A stretch of DNA of 11,698 nucleotides from Planctomycetaceae bacterium (GCA_031267635.1 JAIRYX010000039.1:1-11698); one strand, 5' to 3'. Positions 1 through 7,166 are shown, counted from the stretch's first letter. The notes: generated by a model not told the origin, from the letters alone. Numbers and translations: made by a program.

Positions 1-275
1 AGTTAAATGTAAATTTCGCCTTTGCCCGTGCAAAAAAACGTTCAAAGTGAAAGAACAATTCTAGCCAAACAAAAGCTTTTCAGCAAGCATCCAAAAACGA
101 TTGTTGGGCGAGCAACACTAAAGACAGAAGGAACACGCAAGACATTTGAGTACAAATGAACGTCAAAAATTTTGTCCCCTTTATCCCTTTCCCGTGATCG
201 CGGTTCTTCGCTACCCGTGCGTGTTCCTACGAAAATTTTTCCTGTTTTCCCCAACCAATTTTAGGCACAATGGCA
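1..275. other. Intergenic stretch without a supported gene
   Basis: I see no convincing gene here. A 70-codon open frame exists on the minus strand (42-254), but it starts with TTG, has no ribosome binding site, and its second half does not read like a conserved protein. The stretch is AT-rich and contains no obvious terminator or tRNA. Confidence 0.5.
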
Positions 276-439
276 TATAACGTTCCGGCTGTATTATGAC
301 GTTTTGCCAGCCCGAATAAGGAAATGCGTAGCATTTGCAGGGCTGGCACACTGTGGCGGAGTTTTGGCGTGAGAATGAATGAAGCGATTGACCTAGCCAA
401 AACGGAGCCCGCGGCGCAGCGTAAACAATCCTGTTAGGC
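276..439. other. GC-rich structured element, possibly integron attC-like
   Basis: This block is clearly more GC-rich than its surroundings and heavily self-complementary. GCCAGCCC (306-313) pairs with GGGCTGGC (340-347), enclosing AAATGC (322-327) paired with GCATTT (331-336) across a 3-base loop. GTTTTGGC (361-368) pairs with GCCAAAAC (396-403), which can instead pair through CAAAACG (398-404) with CGTTTTG (300-306). It begins near TATAAC (276-281) and ends with GTTAGGC (433-439), which resembles the outer core sites of integron attC recombination sites. The L'/L'' inner arms are not clearly recognisable and no cassette gene or integrase is visible. A structured RNA or another palindromic repeat is equally possible. 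Confidence 0.3.
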
Positions 440-462
440 GAAGTAAAAACCCTTTACGAAGT

Positions 463-482
463 GCACGCCATGGACGGCGTGC
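463..482. repeat. GC-rich hairpin
   Basis: GCACGCC (463-469) and GGCGTGC (476-482) form a perfect 7-base-pair stem with a 6-base loop. It lies between the structured block ending at 439 and the AT-rich palindromes that follow. No T-run follows it, so it is not a classic terminator. Confidence 0.6.
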
Positions 483-490
483 GTGCCACT

Positions 491-520
491 TTTATACAGA
501 TTTTTATTTTCCTGTATAAA
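491..520. repeat. AT-rich hairpin
   Basis: TTTATACAG (491-499) and CTGTATAAA (512-520) form a perfect 9-base-pair stem around a 12-base T-rich loop. A similar palindrome, TTATACAC with GTGTATAA, occurs at 8837-8857. This may be a weak terminator or simply part of the palindrome cluster. Confidence 0.65.
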
Positions 521-521
521 C

Positions 522-632
522 TAGACCTTTTCTCTAACTTCATATCAGGTTATTTAGGCAAAACAGGTAAATACAAAATAACTGTTTTTTGAATAGTGTT
601 CGGTCTATTGATAGGGTTAGAGAAAAGGTCTA
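522..632. repeat. 17-base perfect inverted repeat enclosing a nested hairpin
   Basis: TAGACCTTTTCTCTAAC (522-538) is exactly complementary to 616-632. Inside, AAAACAG (560-566) pairs with CTGTTTT (582-588). The right arm is followed at once by ATAACTATTCAG (633-644), one of the dispersed 12-base motifs of this window. The size and the perfect arms suggest a small palindromic element or a relic of one. Confidence 0.7.
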
Positions 633-699
633 ATAACTATTCAGTCAGTTTTAAGCATTTTTACTATGAAACGAGCAGATGTTGGTGTTGCAAACCTCA

Positions 700-828
700 T
701 TTTCTTAACAAAACAACATCAGTAGTAGCCAATGAATCCTCTACAACCTCATTACCTCAACAAAAAAGAAATAATGAGGTTGGTTTTGGGGAAACCTTTT
801 TGCTACTGAGGTTGTCTTGTTAAGAAAA
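700..828. repeat. Hairpin repeat family A, copy A1
   Basis: The outer arms 700-725 and 803-828 are complementary at 24 of 26 positions and centre on CAGTAG/CTACTG. Inside, AACCTCATTA (745-754) pairs perfectly with TAATGAGGTT (772-781) across a 17-base loop, giving a two-tier cruciform. A second copy (A2, 4278-4401) has the same design, but its central segment reads in the opposite direction, while the sequence just right of both copies (GAAAATTAG followed by GAAATG) reads in the same direction. Open reading frames across this stretch are by-products of the repeat. Confidence 0.85.
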
Positions 829-892
829 TTAGGTAGAAATGCGGTTAAAAAATACGAAATTCTCACATCGAAATGATCCAACTTACATTCCA

Positions 893-960
893 CTGAATAG
901 TTACAAAAAAACAACGAACAATGCTTGGGCGGATTTTAAAATTAGCGTGCGTAACATGAG
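893..960. repeat. Composite repeat: CTGAATAGTTAC plus GCGTAACATGAG
   Basis: CTGAATAGTTAC (893-904) is followed by an A-run with AACGAACA, a degenerate AT-rich stretch, and GCGTAACATGAG (949-960). The reverse complement of 9878-9942 has the same parts in the same order, so the two are copies of one composite unit. This copy ends four bases before the stop codon of the minus-strand gene at 965, so it abuts that gene's 3' end. Confidence 0.75.
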
Positions 961-964
961 TTAC

Positions 965-3385
965 TTACGGATAAAGCGTCTTTCCGCCGGAAGTCGACGA
1001 TTGATAAAGCGGCGATTCTCCAGCGGGATTCGCGGGAGCGTTCGGCGGATTTGCCGGACTATTTGGCGGTGAAAGATTGGAAGATTGTCCATTGGAAATC
1101 GCGTTTCCCAAAACGTTGCGTAGCGCGTTTTGGACTTCCGGCGTTGCGTGTTTGTTGATTAACTCCCGCGCTTTCGTGTCGAGTTCGTTCGTGAGTTGCC
1201 CGACAAGCGGCGAATTAGCGGCAGCATTGTTCGGCTCTCCGTCAAGCTGACGCAGTATCATTTGCCCCAACGTATCCGACGATTTCAAAGGTTGTTGCGG
1301 CACGCTATGCCTCAACAGCGATTGCGCAATCGGGCTATTCAGAATTTGTGTCCACTGCTTTTGATCTTTCTCCGACATTTGCGGTAAATGCGATTGAATC
1401 AATTGATTCACGTCTAATCCGCTTTGCTGGAATGTCGTCGCAAGCGTTTGACGGTCGCCGTTGATTTCGTCGAACATCGGCTGAAAACCATTCGTAACGA
1501 CCGCGTTCAAATTTCCTTCCGACGCTTTAATCAGATTGTCGAGAAGCGAAACTAACTTTTGATTGACCTGCGTCCATTCTTGTTGCAAAAACGGCTCGAC
1601 TCGCATAGCAAGCTGATCGCCGACATTGGAATAAAATGAGTATTGCGGATTGGTTCGCGAGCCGGAAATGCTAATCTCCGCTTGAATCACGGTCAGCGCG
1701 TCCGCCGCCGCCATAACGCTTCGTTCAATTGGCGTTCCCTGCATCGTTTTCGGCAGCAACGCCTTGATCGTTACCGGACTTTGTAGTAACGCTAGTTTTC
1801 CCGAAACCACATCGCCGTGAATTTCCAACTCTGCCCGAAATTGCGAAATTCCCGGCGAAATCTGGAACGCCAATTGATGCGGATTTCCAAGAATCCGTTG
1901 CGGCAGCGCGTAGTCGGGACACGAAATCAAAAAACGGTCATGCGGCGTTTTCCCGGTTCTATCCAATGCTGCCGTCACATAAAGCGTCGGTATATCCAGC
2001 ACGAAATTTTGATTGCCGCTTTCCGGTTTCATTGCTTCCGGCAAGCGGAAAAAATCAATGTTCGTTACGTTTTGTCTGCCGCCGTTCAACGCCCAATTGG
2101 TTTGCGGATCAAGCGGCGATTGCAAAAACGGCGGTTGTCTGCCGAATTGAATTTGATCAAATTTAAAAATGTTTGCCGGTTCTAAATTCGCAAGCGATTT
2201 CAAATAATCCTCTGGCAACGTTTCGGCAAGCGGCTCTTTGGAAACGCAAAACCGAAAGACAAGCGGCTTGGCGAGTTTGTGCGGCTGATTCGTAAAATCG
2301 CGGATTCCGCCCGCAAAATAAACCGGTTGTTCCCACACCAACGCTTGACCGTCAATCCCGATTCCGCGAAAATGAACTTCGGCTTGCGACTCCATGTCGG
2401 GAAGCGTTATCGTTTTTCCCGCCGCGCGTTTCGGCGAAAACAGACGCATTTGTTCAAACCACGCCGTATCTTCCGGTGGAATCTGCATCCGTCCCCAATC
2501 CGTCCACGCAATCAGCCCAGTCAGCTTTTCACGCATCTCTTTGCCCAAAATGTATTCCGAAAAGTTTATCGGCAACGTTTTCGGACGCGAAAGCGAATCC
2601 AGCCGCTTTTGATCTCTTTGAACCGCTTCTTTCAGCGATTGTTTGTCGCTGCGGATCATTTGCTCAATTCTCGGCACGGCGTCGCGTAAACCGGCAATCT
2701 CTTGATCCAATTGTTCAATCTGTTGCAATACGGCAATCGCCAACGCGATTTTGTCCGGTTGATTCCGATTTTCGCCGACTTGCGTTTTCATCGTTTCAAT
2801 TCGTTGCTTGACGCTGTTCGCTTTCTCTCGAAAATCCGCGATTTCCTTATTCCAACGTCCAACAAGTTTATCGCCGAAATTGTACGTCTCAAAGTCCCGC
2901 GCCAGCTTTTTCGCCGCGTCGTCGAGATTGTTTAACATGAAATCGTCGAGCGGCAAATTCTGAAATTGATCGGCAAGCTGCGAGAATTGCGATTGCGCGC
3001 TTTGCCAATATTGCGTCAAATCAAGTCCGTTTTCGCCAAGCTTCAACGCTTCGAGCCGAACATTATGCAACCGCGTATCATTCGCAATAAATCGCCGCCG
3101 CAATAATTCGTTTCGGTCAAATTGCACTTGTACTTTTTCGATAACAGCTATTTTCGCGGCGGATTGGTTTCCGCCTGGCGCTGTTGTAATTTGCACATTC
3201 TCCAACAACGCTTGCGTCGGATCAAGCGATATTTGCGATTTACCGATTTCCATATTTGTCGCGGTTTTATTCTGCCAATACGAAACGAGCGTCCGCCGAA
3301 TCACCATGTTCAGCGAAAACCAACTCACGATCAGAATAACCGCAAGAATTAAAATACGCGGAATAAAGAATTTTAAAAAAGCCAT
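965..3385 (-). CDS. Membrane-anchored AsmA/TIGR03545-like envelope protein
   Basis: Encodes about 806 residues. Residues 8-28 form one hydrophobic segment near the N-terminus (FFIPRILILAVILIVSWF), consistent with an inner-membrane anchor and a large periplasmic body. Residues ~30-120 read like an AsmA/TIGR03545-type opening: a conserved stretch after the anchor, then short beta-strand-like units ending in LRRRFIANDTRLHNVRLEALK. Residues ~155-257 are charged and heptad-rich, probably a coiled coil. The last ~45 residues are rich in Pro, Asn and Ser and look disordered. TIGR03545 proteins are uncharacterised and occur in outer-membrane bacteria, often beside a TIGR03546 partner that is not seen here. 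I chose the ATG at 3385: a TTG fifteen bases upstream gives MDSQK first but has no better binding site, and a weak GGA lies about ten bases before the ATG. The gene call is firm; the family assignment is moderate and the function unknown. Confidence 0.85.
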   Translation of the reverse strand: MAFLKFFIPRILILAVILIVSWFSLNMVIRRTLVSYWQNKTATNMEIGKSQISLDPTQALLENVQITTAPGGNQSAAKIAVIEKVQVQFDRNELLRRRFIANDTRLHNVRLEALKLGENGLDLTQYWQSAQSQFSQLADQFQNLPLDDFMLNNLDDAAKKLARDFETYNFGDKLVGRWNKEIADFREKANSVKQRIETMKTQVGENRNQPDKIALAIAVLQQIEQLDQEIAGLRDAVPRIEQMIRSDKQSLKEAVQRDQKRLDSLSRPKTLPINFSEYILGKEMREKLTGLIAWTDWGRMQIPPEDTAWFEQMRLFSPKRAAGKTITLPDMESQAEVHFRGIGIDGQALVWEQPVYFAGGIRDFTNQPHKLAKPLVFRFCVSKEPLAETLPEDYLKSLANLEPANIFKFDQIQFGRQPPFLQSPLDPQTNWALNGGRQNVTNIDFFRLPEAMKPESGNQNFVLDIPTLYVTAALDRTGKTPHDRFLISCPDYALPQRILGNPHQLAFQISPGISQFRAELEIHGDVVSGKLALLQSPVTIKALLPKTMQGTPIERSVMAAADALTVIQAEISISGSRTNPQYSFYSNVGDQLAMRVEPFLQQEWTQVNQKLVSLLDNLIKASEGNLNAVVTNGFQPMFDEINGDRQTLATTFQQSGLDVNQLIQSHLPQMSEKDQKQWTQILNSPIAQSLLRHSVPQQPLKSSDTLGQMILRQLDGEPNNAAANSPLVGQLTNELDTKARELINKHATPEVQNALRNVLGNAISNGQSSNLSPPNSPANPPNAPANPAGESPLYQSSTSGGKTLYP

Positions 3386-3653
3386 TTTTTGTGAATCCAA
3401 AACAAAATGTGTGAAAAACGAAAAAACCAGCGAATTTTACCCAAAACTTTGTTTTGGAGAAAGAGCAAAAAATAGTGAAGGTATTTTTGTAATCGAATCA
3501 ATTTTCTGCTTATTTCACATTTGGGAAGAGAGAATAAATTTTGCCCATCAATTAGGTAAGAGGTAAATTGAACAAAATAAATAATGTAAGATATTTTAAG
3601 TATTTGTAACTAGTCAGTTACCCAGCTATACTAAAACTACTTTAAATTTATGC
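3386..3653. other. AT-rich 5' region of the minus-strand gene with dispersed motifs
   Basis: No gene seen. It holds a perfect short hairpin CCAAAAC/GTTTTGG (3441-3457) with no T-run, a single copy of the motif GCTTATTTCACATTTGGG (3508-3525) that forms a large inverted repeat at 9015-9110, and GTAACTAGTCAGTTAC (3606-3621), a self-complementary variant of the 12-base motif. The promoter of the minus-strand gene must lie here, but I cannot place it convincingly. Confidence 0.5.
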
Positions 3654-3729
3654 TTTCTCATAAAGGCACGGAGGCACAAAAAATTTATTTTTTAGAATCC
3701 CTCGGTGTTCTTGACGTCTTTGTGAGAAA
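3654..3729. repeat. Imperfect hairpin with TTTCTCA...TGAGAAA ends
   Basis: TTTCTCATAAAGGCACGGAGG (3654-3674) is imperfectly complementary to the stretch ending TCTTTGTGAGAAA (3729), including an inner GGAGG/CCTC match. The arms differ by small insertions. From memory, the TTTCTCAnAAAGGCACnGAGG pattern recurs in many bacterial genomes as an intergenic repeat; this cannot be confirmed here. Confidence 0.55.
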
Positions 3730-3737
3730 AACATGGT

Positions 3738-3854
3738 TCATCCGACAAGTTCATACCTTGCGTTATGTAGCGCTAATATTTTAAGCTTGAAAAATTCGAA
3801 GTCTCTGAAGCCGTATGCTTGTCGTTTCATGGCTTTGATTTTATTGTTGAATCC
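3738..3854 (-). pseudogene. C-terminal remnant of an ISL3-family transposase
   Basis: Read on the minus strand, these 38 codons plus a TGA stop give a peptide starting GFNNKIKAMKRQAYGFRDFE and ending LALHNARYELVG. This matches the very conserved end of ISL3/IS204/IS1165-type DDE transposases, whose C-termini run GFNNKIK, then a YG-FR-F aromatic block, then a LALHN-type motif. The codon before the first Gly is a stop (TAA), so nothing of the catalytic domain remains and the gene is dead. At that break the DNA becomes a small hairpin (CCTTAAC/GTTAAGG, 3853-3874) and then repeats. I recognise the motif with good confidence. It is the only direct trace of an insertion sequence in the window. Confidence 0.8.
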
Positions 3855-3900
3855 TTAACGGTTTCAAGTTAAGGACAAACAAAACCGTTTTTGTTATTTT

Positions 3901-3912
3901 GTAACTATTCAA
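3901..3912. repeat. 12-base dispersed motif (GTAACTATTCAA variant)
   Basis: One of about ten near-identical copies. It lies just left of hairpin element B1, and the sequence that follows (CGCCTCATTAGG onward to GGGCAACTGCATC) has partial complements at 8755-8787 and 11650-11698. Confidence 0.6.
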
Positions 3913-3963
3913 TCGCCTCATTAGGTTTAGCGGATTGAGTGGGTTTGGGCAACTGCATCATTA

Positions 3964-4180
3964 CCCGAACGGCTTTACCACTGTAGCCCTTATTTATCAA
4001 GTTCCCTTAGTAGCCCGAATTGCGTCCAAGTTACGCGCCCTTATTCCCTTATTTTTCGTTTGTAACTCATCATCTAAAACGTAAGCGACATGTCTCATAA
4101 GGGCGCGCTTGGGGGCTTTGTTGGCTACTAAGGGAAACTTGATAAATCAGGGCGGCAATAATAATATATTCCGGTAAAAT
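3964..4180. repeat. Hairpin repeat family B, copy B1
   Basis: The stem arms 3987-4015 and 4123-4152 are nearly perfectly complementary and contain CCCTTAGTAGCC/GGCTACTAAGGG. Nested inside, CGCGCCCTTAT (4034-4044) pairs perfectly with ATAAGGGCGCG (4097-4107). Outside the stem are CCCGAACGGCTTTA on the left and GGCGGCAATAATAATA on the right. In copy B2 these two outer segments are swapped and inverted, although the central part reads the same way. No coding content. Confidence 0.85.
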
Positions 4181-4185
4181 TGATG

Positions 4186-4277
4186 GTAACTATTCCGTTG
4201 TCCTGTACGGATTTATTTGGTTTAAGCGACTGAATCGTTACGTTTCCCGAATGTTAATCGCTCATGCGTAACATGAG
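4186..4277. repeat. Mosaic of dispersed motifs between B1 and A2
   Basis: GTAACTATTCCG (4186-4197) is followed by a segment GTTGTCC...TACGG...TTTAT...TGGTTT...CGACTGAAT that recurs at 10479-10524 in the same order. It ends with CTGAATCGTTAC (4230-4241) and CTCATGCGTAACATGAG (4261-4277), itself a hairpin with 6-base arms. It reads as stacked pieces of several repeat units rather than a gene. Confidence 0.65.
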
Positions 4278-4401
4278 CTAATAAAACAACCTCAGTAGCA
4301 AAAAGTTTTTTACCAACCCACCTCATTGTTCTTCTTTTTTAATGTGATAATGAGGTTTGGTGTTGAGGAGTATTCATTGGCTACTGAGGTTGTTTCGTTA
4401 G
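4278..4401. repeat. Hairpin repeat family A, copy A2
   Basis: CTAATAAAACAACCTCAGTAG (4278-4298) is complementary to 4381-4401 at 19 of 21 positions. Inside, ACCTCATT (4320-4327) pairs with AATGAGGT (4349-4356). The reverse complement of its central part aligns well with A1 (CCAATGAAT, then AACCTCATTA, then CTTTTTGCTACTGAGG), while the sequence right of the element, GAAAATTAG then GAAATGAGG, matches the right flank of A1 directly. Confidence 0.85.
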
Positions 4402-4531
4402 GAAAATTAGATGGAAATGAGGTCTGATTGGACGAGCGAATCATTTTATTGTCACTATCCTATTGATAGTGTTTCAATCCGGTGACGAGATACATTTTTA
4501 AAAAAACAATTTAATTCTCGCAACATCAAAC

Positions 4532-4563
4532 CAACCTCCCCCAAAAAACGAAATAATCAAGAA
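4532..4563 (-). repeat. Dispersed motif TTGATTATTTCGTTTTT...GG, copy 1
   Basis: On the minus strand this reads TTCTTGATTATTTCGTTTT, then a G-rich run and AGGTTG. The same motif occurs at 11340-11369 (closest match) and in degenerate form at 8681-8708. All three are intergenic. Two of them lie just downstream of a gene end or terminator; this one lies just upstream of a promoter. Confidence 0.6.
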
Positions 4564-4617
4564 TTTTTTTGATTTTCCGCAAAATCTGACAAAAATTGAA
4601 AAACATCTCTTTTTCTG

Positions 4618-4646
4618 TTGACATTGATTTCAAAATTGATTAAGAT
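4618..4646 (+). promoter_or_regulatory. Sigma70-type promoter for the gspF-like pair
   Basis: TTGACA (4618-4623), a 17-base spacer and TAAGAT (4641-4646) make a near-consensus vegetative promoter. Transcription would start near 4653, giving a leader of about 87 bases before the ATG at 4740. The surrounding DNA is very AT-rich, which suits promoter melting. Confidence 0.8.
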
Positions 4647-4739
4647 AAATCAATCAAGTAGAAAAATATAAAAGATAATGTCGAAATTCCTTTTTCACTG
4701 GATAAAAATTATACATATAGTTCAGGGGAGATAGTCAAA

Positions 4740-5858
4740 ATGTCCGCAGAATTGCCTTTGTCGTCCGCAGGAATAGCAGGAAACGGAGAAATTGACCGCT
4801 TGCTTGCGTTGTGTGACGAAATTTCCGTGCTCGTTCGTTCTGGTTTGCCGATTGAAGAAGCGTTGTTGCAGAAAAACGCGGGCGAACGGAGGCGAATCCG
4901 CGACCATCTTCATCAGCTTGCCAAGAAAATTGGTTCCGGTCAGCCGCTTGCCGACGCGATTCGCAATGATCCGATCTTTCCGCCGGTTTACGCGGCGGTG
5001 GTCGAGGCGGGAATCGAATCGGGAAATCTCGCCGGTGCGCTTGATATGGTAACGCAATGCGCTCAAACCGTCCGCGACGCCCGATTGTTCTTAATTCGCT
5101 CAGCAATTTACCCGTTAATTCTTTTCACATCGCTTTGGTTTATCTTTTGCGGATTGTTCTTTTTTGTGGGACCGAGAATCGCCCATTTTTTTGAGGCATA
5201 TCAGGCGACAACGCTGTTGTTCGACGCGATGAAAGGGTGCGAAAATCATTTGCAGCATTGGCTAATCGTGATGTTTGCCGTGCCGTTTGCGTTTTGGATT
5301 TTATTTATTATTTGGATTTCTCGTTCGTCTCGCGGAATGCTGATTCAATCCGCCGGTCAATGGTCGTTACTCGGCTGGATTCCTTGGGTTGGTAAGGCAA
5401 CAGTGCAGCTTCAAAAAATGACATTTGCGCGAATACTTGCGATGCTTGTCCGCGCATCGTTGCCGCTGGATAAGGCGATTTTTCTTGCCACGCGGGTCGC
5501 CAATGAGCGTTATTGGTCGAAAGAAAGTCAGGAATGTTTGTGTCAACTTGTGACCAAAGCCGCCACGAGCGATTCTTCCGTCAGAGAATCGCTTGCGGCA
5601 GCATGTCCGCGTTCTCACATTACGCCGTTGATTATGTGGACGCTCGGCATTCCAAATCAAACGCTACTTGTTGAAGGAGCTGAACATTACGCCCGCCTGT
5701 CGCAAAGTCGCGCGGAGCAGTTGATTTTCCGGTGCGAGTTGTTTTTACCGGGAATTATTACGTTATGTTTCACAGCCGCACTTGCCGTGTGTTATGTCTT
5801 AACCGTATTTTTGCCGTATTCGCAGTTGCTTAATATTTTAACGACCTATCAGGGGTAA
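4740..5858 (+). CDS. GspF/PilC-like inner-membrane protein (first of a pair)
   Basis: Encodes 372 residues. The ATG has a strong ribosome binding site, AGGGGAG (4724-4730), nine bases upstream, so the start is secure. The layout is that of the type II secretion F domain: a cytoplasmic helical domain at ~20-118 (LCDEISVLVRSGLPIEEALL, then a GQPLADAI-type motif and VEAGIESGNLAGAL), a membrane segment at ~121-143, a second at ~173-193, a second F-like domain at ~216-335 (LARxLAMLVRASLPLDKAI-like core) and a last membrane segment at ~336-360. GspF/PilC proteins form the inner-membrane platform that couples a secretion ATPase to pilin assembly. The ATPase (GspE), secretin and prepilins are absent from the window. 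Its neighbour at 6058 is a diverged second GspF-like protein, suggesting a pair acting together. Confidence 0.88.
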   Translation: MSAELPLSSAGIAGNGEIDRLLALCDEISVLVRSGLPIEEALLQKNAGERRRIRDHLHQLAKKIGSGQPLADAIRNDPIFPPVYAAVVEAGIESGNLAGALDMVTQCAQTVRDARLFLIRSAIYPLILFTSLWFIFCGLFFFVGPRIAHFFEAYQATTLLFDAMKGCENHLQHWLIVMFAVPFAFWILFIIWISRSSRGMLIQSAGQWSLLGWIPWVGKATVQLQKMTFARILAMLVRASLPLDKAIFLATRVANERYWSKESQECLCQLVTKAATSDSSVRESLAAACPRSHITPLIMWTLGIPNQTLLVEGAEHYARLSQSRAEQLIFRCELFLPGIITLCFTAALAVCYVLTVFLPYSQLLNILTTYQG

Positions 5859-6057
5859 AGAAGCGTGTAGAGTAAATACGCGAATTGTGTTTGCATAAGC
5901 GCGTTTTGAATGTCCTCGCTATCCATATCCATGGCGAGGCGAAAGAGTAAATGACAGCGCGAGCAAAAAAACGACTAAAACCGATTTAATCATTTATAGA
6001 TTGCTTCCCCGTCTTAAAAGGTGGAGCAATCTAATCACTTTTAACTTTTAACCTGCC
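5859..6057. other. Gap between the two gspF-like genes, with two hairpins
   Basis: The 199-base spacer is long for an operon. It contains CCTCGC/GCGAGG (5914-5939) and a stronger hairpin, AGATTGCT (5998-6005) with AGCAATCT (6025-6032). The second is followed by T-rich but interrupted sequence, so it could weaken transcription into the second gene or protect the message. On the minus strand a tiny frame (5993 to 5919) encodes a 24-residue signal-peptide-like stretch starting MIKSVLVVFLLALS. An overlapping frame (5932 to 5849) encodes MDMDSEDIQNALMQTQF and a little more. Neither is long enough to be called a gene. Confidence 0.5.
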
Positions 6058-7089
6058 ATGTTAATGTTTCATAAAAATGTTTCCGCCGGAACTTGTGAAA
6101 TGATGTTGTTGATTGCTCAAGCGGTGAAATCGGGCGTGCCGCTTGCCGACGCGGTGCGGCTCAGTGTTGGTTCGTCCGGCACGGAAACAATCGCGGAACG
6201 TTCAGCGTTTTTGCAACTGGCGACTCTTCTCGAAAAAGGAATTGAGCCGCAAGCCGCCGTTCAGCAATCGGGATTTTCATCCGGCGCCGCCGATTTGTTT
6301 GATGTTGCGCTCAAAACCGACAATTTTATTGAAGCGTTTGACGAACTCGCACGCATCGAAACCAACCGCGTTATGACATTCAACGCCGTGTGTCAGGCGT
6401 TGGCGTATCCGTTTTTTCTGTTCGGAACGTTGCTGGTGTTTTTTCTGCTTTTTTTGCTTTACATCATGCCGCAATTCAAAGATATTTTTGACAATTTCGG
6501 CATTCGTTTGCCTTTCTTGACGGAGGTGTTTATTTGGATTTCGGACGCTTGCTATGATTTATCGCTTGTGGTTGGAATCGCGGTATTTGCCGCGATTCTT
6601 TGGATTGGAATCAAATTATTGTTTCCGCGATTTTTATTTTGCATTCCGATTCTCGGCGCGGTTGGACGAAGTATTTATATGAGTAAGACGCTGAATCAAT
6701 TGGCGTTTTTTGTATTGCAGAATGTGCCGCTTGCCGAAGCGTTGGAAAAATGTGGACAAACGATGCGGAACGCGGCGTACCGCAAAGATTGTCTTTCCGC
6801 TGCAGAAGCGGCGAAACGCGGAGCTTCGTTCCAGGAAATTGTCTTGCGTTATTATTGGCTTTTTCCGGCATGGCTTGCTCCGATGCTCGTTAAAAATAAT
6901 ACGCCGGAAAGTATAGCGCGTTCTTTACGGCGCGCGGCGGAAACAACCGATATGCAAAAAGATTTTTCACTTCTTTTGTTACAAACGCTCAGCTTGCCGC
7001 TTTTTATCCTGTTTATTTTTGGTTTAGTATTTACGACAGTTGTCGCAACGTTTCTACCGCTGATAACATTGGTCACAGAGTTATCATAA
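6058..7089 (+). CDS. GspF/PilC-like inner-membrane protein (second of a pair)
   Basis: Encodes 343 residues with the same architecture as its neighbour: helical F domain at ~15-115 (IAQAVKSGVPLADAVRLS, then a GIEPQAAVQQSG block), membrane segment at ~116-137, then IMPQFKDIFDNFGIRLPFLT, the classic GspF/PilC signature after the first membrane helix. A second membrane segment lies at ~168-188, a second F-like domain at ~205-300 and a final segment at ~305-335. It keeps the signature better than the first protein does. No Shine-Dalgarno site precedes the ATG at 6058, and an ATG two codons later (6064) is also possible; translation may depend on coupling or on a leaderless-type start. Probably co-transcribed with the gene at 4740 despite the 199-base gap. 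It likely forms part of a secretion or pilus platform in the inner membrane. Confidence 0.88.
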   Translation: MLMFHKNVSAGTCEMMLLIAQAVKSGVPLADAVRLSVGSSGTETIAERSAFLQLATLLEKGIEPQAAVQQSGFSSGAADLFDVALKTDNFIEAFDELARIETNRVMTFNAVCQALAYPFFLFGTLLVFFLLFLLYIMPQFKDIFDNFGIRLPFLTEVFIWISDACYDLSLVVGIAVFAAILWIGIKLLFPRFLFCIPILGAVGRSIYMSKTLNQLAFFVLQNVPLAEALEKCGQTMRNAAYRKDCLSAAEAAKRGASFQEIVLRYYWLFPAWLAPMLVKNNTPESIARSLRRAAETTDMQKDFSLLLLQTLSLPLFILFIFGLVFTTVVATFLPLITLVTELS

Positions 7090-7166
7090 TGTAAATAAAA
7101 TAGTCATAATGAATAGATAAATTTGGCACGAAACAAACGATAGACCTCAATCGACTTTTCTTTTCT

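Noticed and set aside
42..254. 70-codon minus-strand frame near the left edge
   Set aside because: TTG start, no binding site, no recognisable motif; could be a chance frame.
596..1072. Open frames across hairpin A1 and the adjacent repeat
   Set aside because: They follow palindromic repeat sequence and then run antisense into the 965-3385 gene.
3386..3400. TTG start giving five extra residues (MDSQK) to the large envelope protein
   Set aside because: The ATG at 3385 begins just before the membrane anchor and has at least a weak GGA upstream; TTG has no advantage.
3441..3457. Perfect hairpin CCAAAAC/GTTTTGG as a terminator
   Set aside because: No T-run on either side and it lies upstream of the minus-strand gene, with no gene ending there.
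4453..4480. Single CRISPR-repeat-like sequence: hairpin CACTATC/GATAGTG followed by TTTCAATCC
   Set aside because: Only one copy, no spacers, no cas genes, and the hairpin lies on the wrong side of the GTTTCAATCC end compared with usual type I repeats.
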